From positions 1 through 9,855 of the forward strand of contig JBJECZ010000046.1 in NCBI GenBank assembly GCA_051871555.1: a stretch of 9,855 bases of DNA, in the 5' to 3' direction. Position numbers and translations under genes: made by a program. The notes under the pieces were generated by a model. That model searched no databases. It saw nothing but the letters and a program-made list of their open reading frames with translations, and was not told where the DNA came from. Of the stretch, positions 6,756 through 9,855 are shown piece after piece (position 1 is the first letter of the stretch; every line of letters starts with the position of its first letter). The DNA is from SFTJ01 sp051871555 (GTDB lineage: Bacteria > Bacteroidota > Bacteroidia > Bacteroidales > Muribaculaceae).

Positions 6756-6779
6756 GAGGCACCGAGTGTCAAGAGCCTC
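6756..6779. terminator. Possible shared hairpin between convergent genes
   Basis: GAGGC (6756-6760) pairs with GCCTC (6775-6779) across the 25-base gap between the lipoprotein and MATE stop codons. The stem is only 5 bp and neither strand shows a good T-tract, so a bidirectional terminator is only a suggestion. Confidence 0.3.
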
Positions 6780-8132
6780 TCAGATTCCTTCTTTCTTGAA
6801 TTGCTTGATTTGCAACCCAAGCAGTATGGCAGCCCAGATGCTCGATAGCGCATCGCTCACAGGCATGCTGTACCACACACCTGCCACGCCAAAAAACTGG
6901 GGTAAGACGAACAGACAAGGAATGAGCACCAGCACTTGCCGCGAAAGCGACAGAATGATGGCTTTGTTGGCCTTGCCTATGCTCTGAAAGAAGTTGCCTG
7001 TCACCATTTGGAAGCCAACGAACGGGAATATCAGCACCGTGATGCGCAGTCCGTGTGCCGCTAAGCCAATTAGCTCGCTGTCGGTGGTGAAGATGCGCAC
7101 CACTTGCGCTGGGAACAGCATGAACACGGCAAAGCCGGTGGTGGTGACTATTGTGGCTGCCACAATGGTGCGTATGAGCACTTCGTGCACGCGCGAATAT
7201 TGCTTGGCGCCGTAGTTATATCCGGCAATGGGCTGCATTGCCTGATTGAATCCCACCACAACCATCACTATCACAAACACCAGGCGGTTGACAATGCCAT
7301 AGGCGCCCACAGCCAAGTCGCCGCCGTAGCGCACAAGTCCCTGATTGATGAGCGTAACCACCATGCACGCAGCCATGTTCATCAGAAATGGTGCCAGCCC
7401 GATGGAGAAAGTGTCAACAACAATGCGCCGTTGAGGGCGGAATATGCCACGCTTGAAGTGCACTACCTCGGTGTCACGACTCAAAATCGTCAATTGCCAC
7501 ACAAGCGAGATTGCCTGCGCAAGCACTGTGGCTATAGCTGCGCCTCTGATGCCCATGTCAAATCCATAGATAAACACGGGGTCGAGTATGGTGTTGACAG
7601 CCACTGTGGCAATGGTGGCATACATGGCTTGCTTGGGATGCCCTGTTGAGCGGAGCATTGCGTTAAGCCCCATATATAGGTGGGTGATGATGTTTCCGAT
7701 GAGTATCACCTCCATATAATCGCGAGCGTAGCCTATTGTGGCGTCGCTGCCGCCGAAAAATCGGAGTATGGGGTCGAGAAATATCATAGCCACTACGGTG
7801 AGGATAGCGCCAAGCAACACGTTCATGGTCACGCAGTTGCCAAGCACCTTGAATGCCGAATCATAATCTTTCTGCCCAAGTCGCACCGACACCAAAGTGG
7901 CGCAGCCAAGCCCAGCCAACGTGCCGAAGGCTGCCGAAAGATTCATCAGTGGGAATGTGATTGCCAAGCCTGAGATTGCCAACGGTCCCACACCTTGCCC
8001 GATGAACACGCTGTCGACCATATTGTATAGCGAGCTGGCTGTCATGGCTATGATGGCGGGCACTGCATATTGCCACAGCAATTTGCCCACCGGTGCTGTG
8101 CCTAATGCTGTAGCTCCTTGTGTATCTGTCAT
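6780..8132 (-). CDS. MATE family efflux transporter
   Basis: A 450-residue, very hydrophobic membrane protein of the multidrug and toxic compound extrusion family, which exports cationic drugs or metabolites in exchange for Na+ or H+. The length fits the usual 12-helix MATE. Recognisable family features are VDSVFIGQG at 39-47 in the first helix region, LRSTGHPKQAM at 160-170, LDPVFIYGFDMGIRGAAIAT at 183-202 closing the first half, and FNQAMQPIAGYNYGA at 295-309, the repeat-related motif of the second half. It resembles the MepA-like branch more than NorM, but the substrate cannot be told from sequence. The ATG start gives a short hydrophilic N-terminus before helix 1. The gene converges with the Ig-like lipoprotein gene, leaving 25 bases between the stop codons. 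It is preceded by a probable promoter at 8186-8218, so it is likely transcribed alone rather than with the NigD-like gene upstream. Confidence 0.93.
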   Translation of the reverse strand: MTDTQGATALGTAPVGKLLWQYAVPAIIAMTASSLYNMVDSVFIGQGVGPLAISGLAITFPLMNLSAAFGTLAGLGCATLVSVRLGQKDYDSAFKVLGNCVTMNVLLGAILTVVAMIFLDPILRFFGGSDATIGYARDYMEVILIGNIITHLYMGLNAMLRSTGHPKQAMYATIATVAVNTILDPVFIYGFDMGIRGAAIATVLAQAISLVWQLTILSRDTEVVHFKRGIFRPQRRIVVDTFSIGLAPFLMNMAACMVVTLINQGLVRYGGDLAVGAYGIVNRLVFVIVMVVVGFNQAMQPIAGYNYGAKQYSRVHEVLIRTIVAATIVTTTGFAVFMLFPAQVVRIFTTDSELIGLAAHGLRITVLIFPFVGFQMVTGNFFQSIGKANKAIILSLSRQVLVLIPCLFVLPQFFGVAGVWYSMPVSDALSSIWAAILLGLQIKQFKKEGI

Positions 8133-8185
8133 AGTGCTTTGTCCTTTTTTCAGTGAGTTTTAGTAACAATCTTTTTTTATTGCTG

Positions 8186-8218
8186 CAAAGTTACCAACTT
8201 TTCATCTTTCGGCAGCAA
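8186..8218 (-). promoter_or_regulatory. Probable promoter of the MATE gene
   Basis: On the minus strand TAACTTTG (8186-8193) matches the TAnnTTTG -7 box. TTG at 8216-8218 lies 22 bases upstream of it, slightly longer than the usual spacing. The leader would be about 45 bases. Confidence 0.6.
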
Positions 8219-8270
8219 TAATTAACCATGTTTATTGATTCTACGTCAGTGTTGTTGCCGCCAAAACAAT

Positions 8271-8311
8271 CGAGGCGCCCGTTATGCTGCTTTGAGCTGC
8301 CGGACGCCTCG
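8271..8311 (-). terminator. 3' hairpin of the NigD-like gene, probable terminator
   Basis: CGAGGCG (8271-8277) pairs perfectly with CGCCTCG (8305-8311). Inside, CCG/CGG and GCT/AGC can extend the structure. It lies about 40 bases past the stop codon of the NigD-like gene. On the minus strand it is followed by ATTGTTTTGG, a weak T-run, so termination is likely but not textbook. Confidence 0.55.
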
Positions 8312-8352
8312 GTTGGATATCTTGTTAAGCCTGCTTGTTGGCAGGGCTTGGT

Positions 8353-9078
8353 TTATTCGGTCACTTTGTCGATTGTGAGATAGATTGGGTTGAACGAACC
8401 GTTATCCACTTTCAGGTAGATGCCCTTATATCCTTGAATAGCGGGATTGTGAGCGTCGTCGAGCTTAAACGAAACCAACGATTCCACGCGGTTGATTCTC
8501 AGGAAATCTTTCTCCGACTTCTGGTGAAGTTCAAGATACATGTAGCCTTCAGGAATGACGAAGCTGTCGGGCAGCAGGCTTGCATCAGGAGCCACCAGCG
8601 TGAATTTGGTGCTCACTTCGCTGTCGTAGTAGTATGTCACAATCATGTCGAGCCAGTTGTTGTCGAGGTGAGTGTTGTTGCGTTCAAGCGATATCTGCTC
8701 TTTGCCAAGGGCGTCGTATTCTTCTTGAGTTGAAACGTATTGCACGCCAAACTCGGTGATGGCAATGTTGAGTGCTGCCAGATTAATTACTTTGTCGAAT
8801 CCGGGCATTGTCTTGTCGGATACGCTATAAGTGATATAGGCACGATTACCTATGTATTTCGACAAATCGATAGAGGTAGGCAAACCTGCAGGATAATACT
8901 TTGCTCCGGCATTTTCAAACCAGCCAAGACCATCGCTCGAGGCGTTAACGGTTGTGAATTCAACAAAGTACTGAGTGTTTTTGTTGTCATCCTCGTCGTC
9001 GTCAAAGCATGAGGTGTTAATAAAGGCAAGAGAGCAAATTGCCAATAACGCAATTAGATGATTTTTAATAAATTTCAT
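8353..9078 (-). CDS. NigD-like lipoprotein
   Basis: A 241-residue predicted lipoprotein of the NigD-like family, found in Bacteroidetes and named after a gene of a Prevotella bacteriocin locus; its biochemical role is unknown. The signal peptide covers residues 1-23 (KFIKNH, then a hydrophobic run) with the lipidated Cys at 24. The lipobox INTSC is not ideal because Asn occupies the -3 position. Immediately after the Cys comes FDDDEDD, resembling the acidic lipoprotein export signal that sends Bacteroidetes lipoproteins to the outer leaflet, so surface exposure is likely. An OB-like N-terminal domain spans about 35-115, with YITYSVSDK at 81-89. The C-terminal beta-rich domain is at about 138-238, with DNNWLDMIVTYYYD, EGYMYLELHQKSEKD and LVSFKLDD, all typical of NigD proteins. 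No bacteriocin or immunity gene is next to it, so this is probably a stand-alone paralogue. It is transcribed divergently from the nucleotidyltransferase gene. Confidence 0.88.
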   Translation of the reverse strand: MKFIKNHLIALLAICSLAFINTSCFDDDEDDNKNTQYFVEFTTVNASSDGLGWFENAGAKYYPAGLPTSIDLSKYIGNRAYITYSVSDKTMPGFDKVINLAALNIAITEFGVQYVSTQEEYDALGKEQISLERNNTHLDNNWLDMIVTYYYDSEVSTKFTLVAPDASLLPDSFVIPEGYMYLELHQKSEKDFLRINRVESLVSFKLDDAHNPAIQGYKGIYLKVDNGSFNPIYLTIDKVTE

Positions 9079-9120
9079 GTTTGTTTGTTTTGATTATTGT
9101 TTATGAGTATATTATGGGTG

Positions 9121-9128
9121 CAAAGATA
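9121..9128 (-). promoter_or_regulatory. Probable -7 box of the NigD-like gene promoter
   Basis: On the minus strand this reads TATCTTTG followed by C, an exact TAnnTTTG match 42 bases upstream of the start codon. No TTG is seen at the standard upstream distance. Confidence 0.55.
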
Positions 9129-9225
9129 TAAAAGAAATTGATGATTTTGCCGATTGTTGCCGAATAATATTATGTAATTTTATAGTTTTTTATGTTTGTC
9201 GGCACAAACAACGGCAAAAAACAAT

Positions 9226-9233
9226 TAATTTTG
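9226..9233 (+). promoter_or_regulatory. Possible -7 box of the CBS-nucleotidyltransferase gene
   Basis: TAATTTTG matches TAnnTTTG and would give a leader of about 50 bases. The nearest TTTG upstream (9195-9198) is 27 bases away, too far for a normal -33 element. TATGTTTG at 9191-9198 is an alternative box but also lacks a -33 partner. Confidence 0.4.
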
Positions 9234-9290
9234 TAGTGGGTAGGGCGCAGCGAAACTATTGCTGCCCATAAACAAGAGTAACAAACAATT

Positions 9291-9855
9291 ATGAATATAA
9301 AAAACTATATAATTGACAATCGCCGCACGGTGCTTGAAGCGCTGAAGCAACTCAACAATTTGCCGGGAACAGCCATGACGCTGTTTGTGTGCAATGCCGA
9401 GGGCTTGTTGCTGGGCTCGCTCACCGACGGTGATATTCGTCGTAGCCTCATTGGCGGGCATCAACTCACCGACCCTGTCGACTCGATTATGCATCACCCG
9501 TGTGTGGCATTTCGTGGCGACACGGTGAATGTGGCTGACGTGAAACGTCTGCGCAGCAAGCGCATCACGCTGGTGCCGCATGTCGATGGTTCGGGAAAGA
9601 TTGTAAACATCTACAATTTCAATCAACTGCACTCGCTTTTGCCAATCGACGCCGTGCTGATGGCTGGCGGCAAGGGCGAACGTTTGCGTCCGCTCACTCT
9701 CGACACTCCAAAGCCATTGCTAAAGGTGGGCGACCGCTGCATTATCGACTATAACATCGAGGCTTTGGCGCGAAACGGCATCAGCCATATTTCGGTCACC
9801 ACCAACTACCTTGCCGAGAAACTCGAGGAACATTTTGCACAGCCTGTGGCTGGGG
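9291..9855 (+). CDS. CBS-domain sugar nucleotidyltransferase (3' end beyond window)
   Basis: The first 188 codons are present and open to the window edge. Residues about 1-115 form a CBS-domain pair, with the characteristic LGSLTDGDIRR at 41-51 and the second half ending near VNIYNF. The nucleotidyltransferase core starts at about 119: VLMAGGKGERLRPLT at 122-136 is the glycine-rich nucleotide-binding signature, and DTPKPLLKVG at 138-147 carries the conserved Lys. Enzymes of this fold join a sugar-1-phosphate to an NTP to give an NDP-sugar. The CBS-plus-nucleotidyltransferase order is the one seen in PtmE-like guanylyltransferases of nonulosonic-acid pathways and in surface-polysaccharide clusters. 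A role in making an activated sugar for surface glycans is therefore likely; the exact sugar is unknown. The ATG at 9291 has no clear ribosome binding site, as is common in this phylum. It probably opens a glycan operon that continues to the right. Confidence 0.85.
   Translation, partial: MNIKNYIIDNRRTVLEALKQLNNLPGTAMTLFVCNAEGLLLGSLTDGDIRRSLIGGHQLTDPVDSIMHHPCVAFRGDTVNVADVKRLRSKRITLVPHVDGSGKIVNIYNFNQLHSLLPIDAVLMAGGKGERLRPLTLDTPKPLLKVGDRCIIDYNIEALARNGISHISVTTNYLAEKLEEHFAQPVAG

Noticed and set aside
9225..9632. Minus-strand frame of 135 codons
   Set aside because: It is antisense to the clearly recognisable CBS domains of the nucleotidyltransferase gene.

Overview
The window looks like a chromosomal segment of a Bacteroidales bacterium, in the broad Bacteroides/Prevotella/Muribaculaceae range. 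Four things point there: a single-chain SecD-SecF fusion, a NigD-like lipoprotein with an acidic stretch just after its lipidated cysteine, a large Ig-like (Big_5-type) lipoprotein, and several promoter boxes of the Bacteroidetes form TTG-N19-21-TAnnTTTG in place of E. coli-type -35/-10 boxes. Shine-Dalgarno sequences are weak or absent, also typical of the phylum. I cannot name the genus from sequence alone.

Layout. Positions 1-312 hold a segment dense in inverted repeats with no convincing gene; it lies directly downstream of the terminator of a minus-strand tRNA-Lys(CUU) (339-414). After a 311-base gap holding the two tRNA promoters comes a plus-strand tRNA-Arg(CCU) (726-797) with its own terminator. 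The minus-strand secDF gene (935-3856) follows, ending at a long hairpin. The 774-base stretch 3857-4630 has no gene but contains two direct copies of a 121-bp repeat, each opening with a perfect 28-bp palindrome, plus a GC-rich hairpin-forming element. A plus-strand Ig-like lipoprotein gene (4631-6754) meets a minus-strand MATE transporter gene (6780-8132) tail to tail. A minus-strand NigD-like lipoprotein gene (8353-9078) lies upstream of the MATE gene, separated by a hairpin. At the right edge a plus-strand gene for a CBS-domain nucleotidyltransferase (9291 onward) is cut by the window end.

The genes do not form one operon. Most are single units with their own promoter and 3' hairpin. A loose common theme is the cell envelope: SecDF helps drive proteins, including lipoprotein precursors, across the inner membrane; the Ig-like and NigD-like products are predicted lipoproteins; MATE is an inner-membrane exporter; and the CBS-nucleotidyltransferase probably makes an activated sugar for surface glycans.

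I see no defence system, CRISPR array, transposase or integrase. The parts that current families do not explain are the 121-bp repeat pair at 4155-4485 and the structured segment at 1-312.
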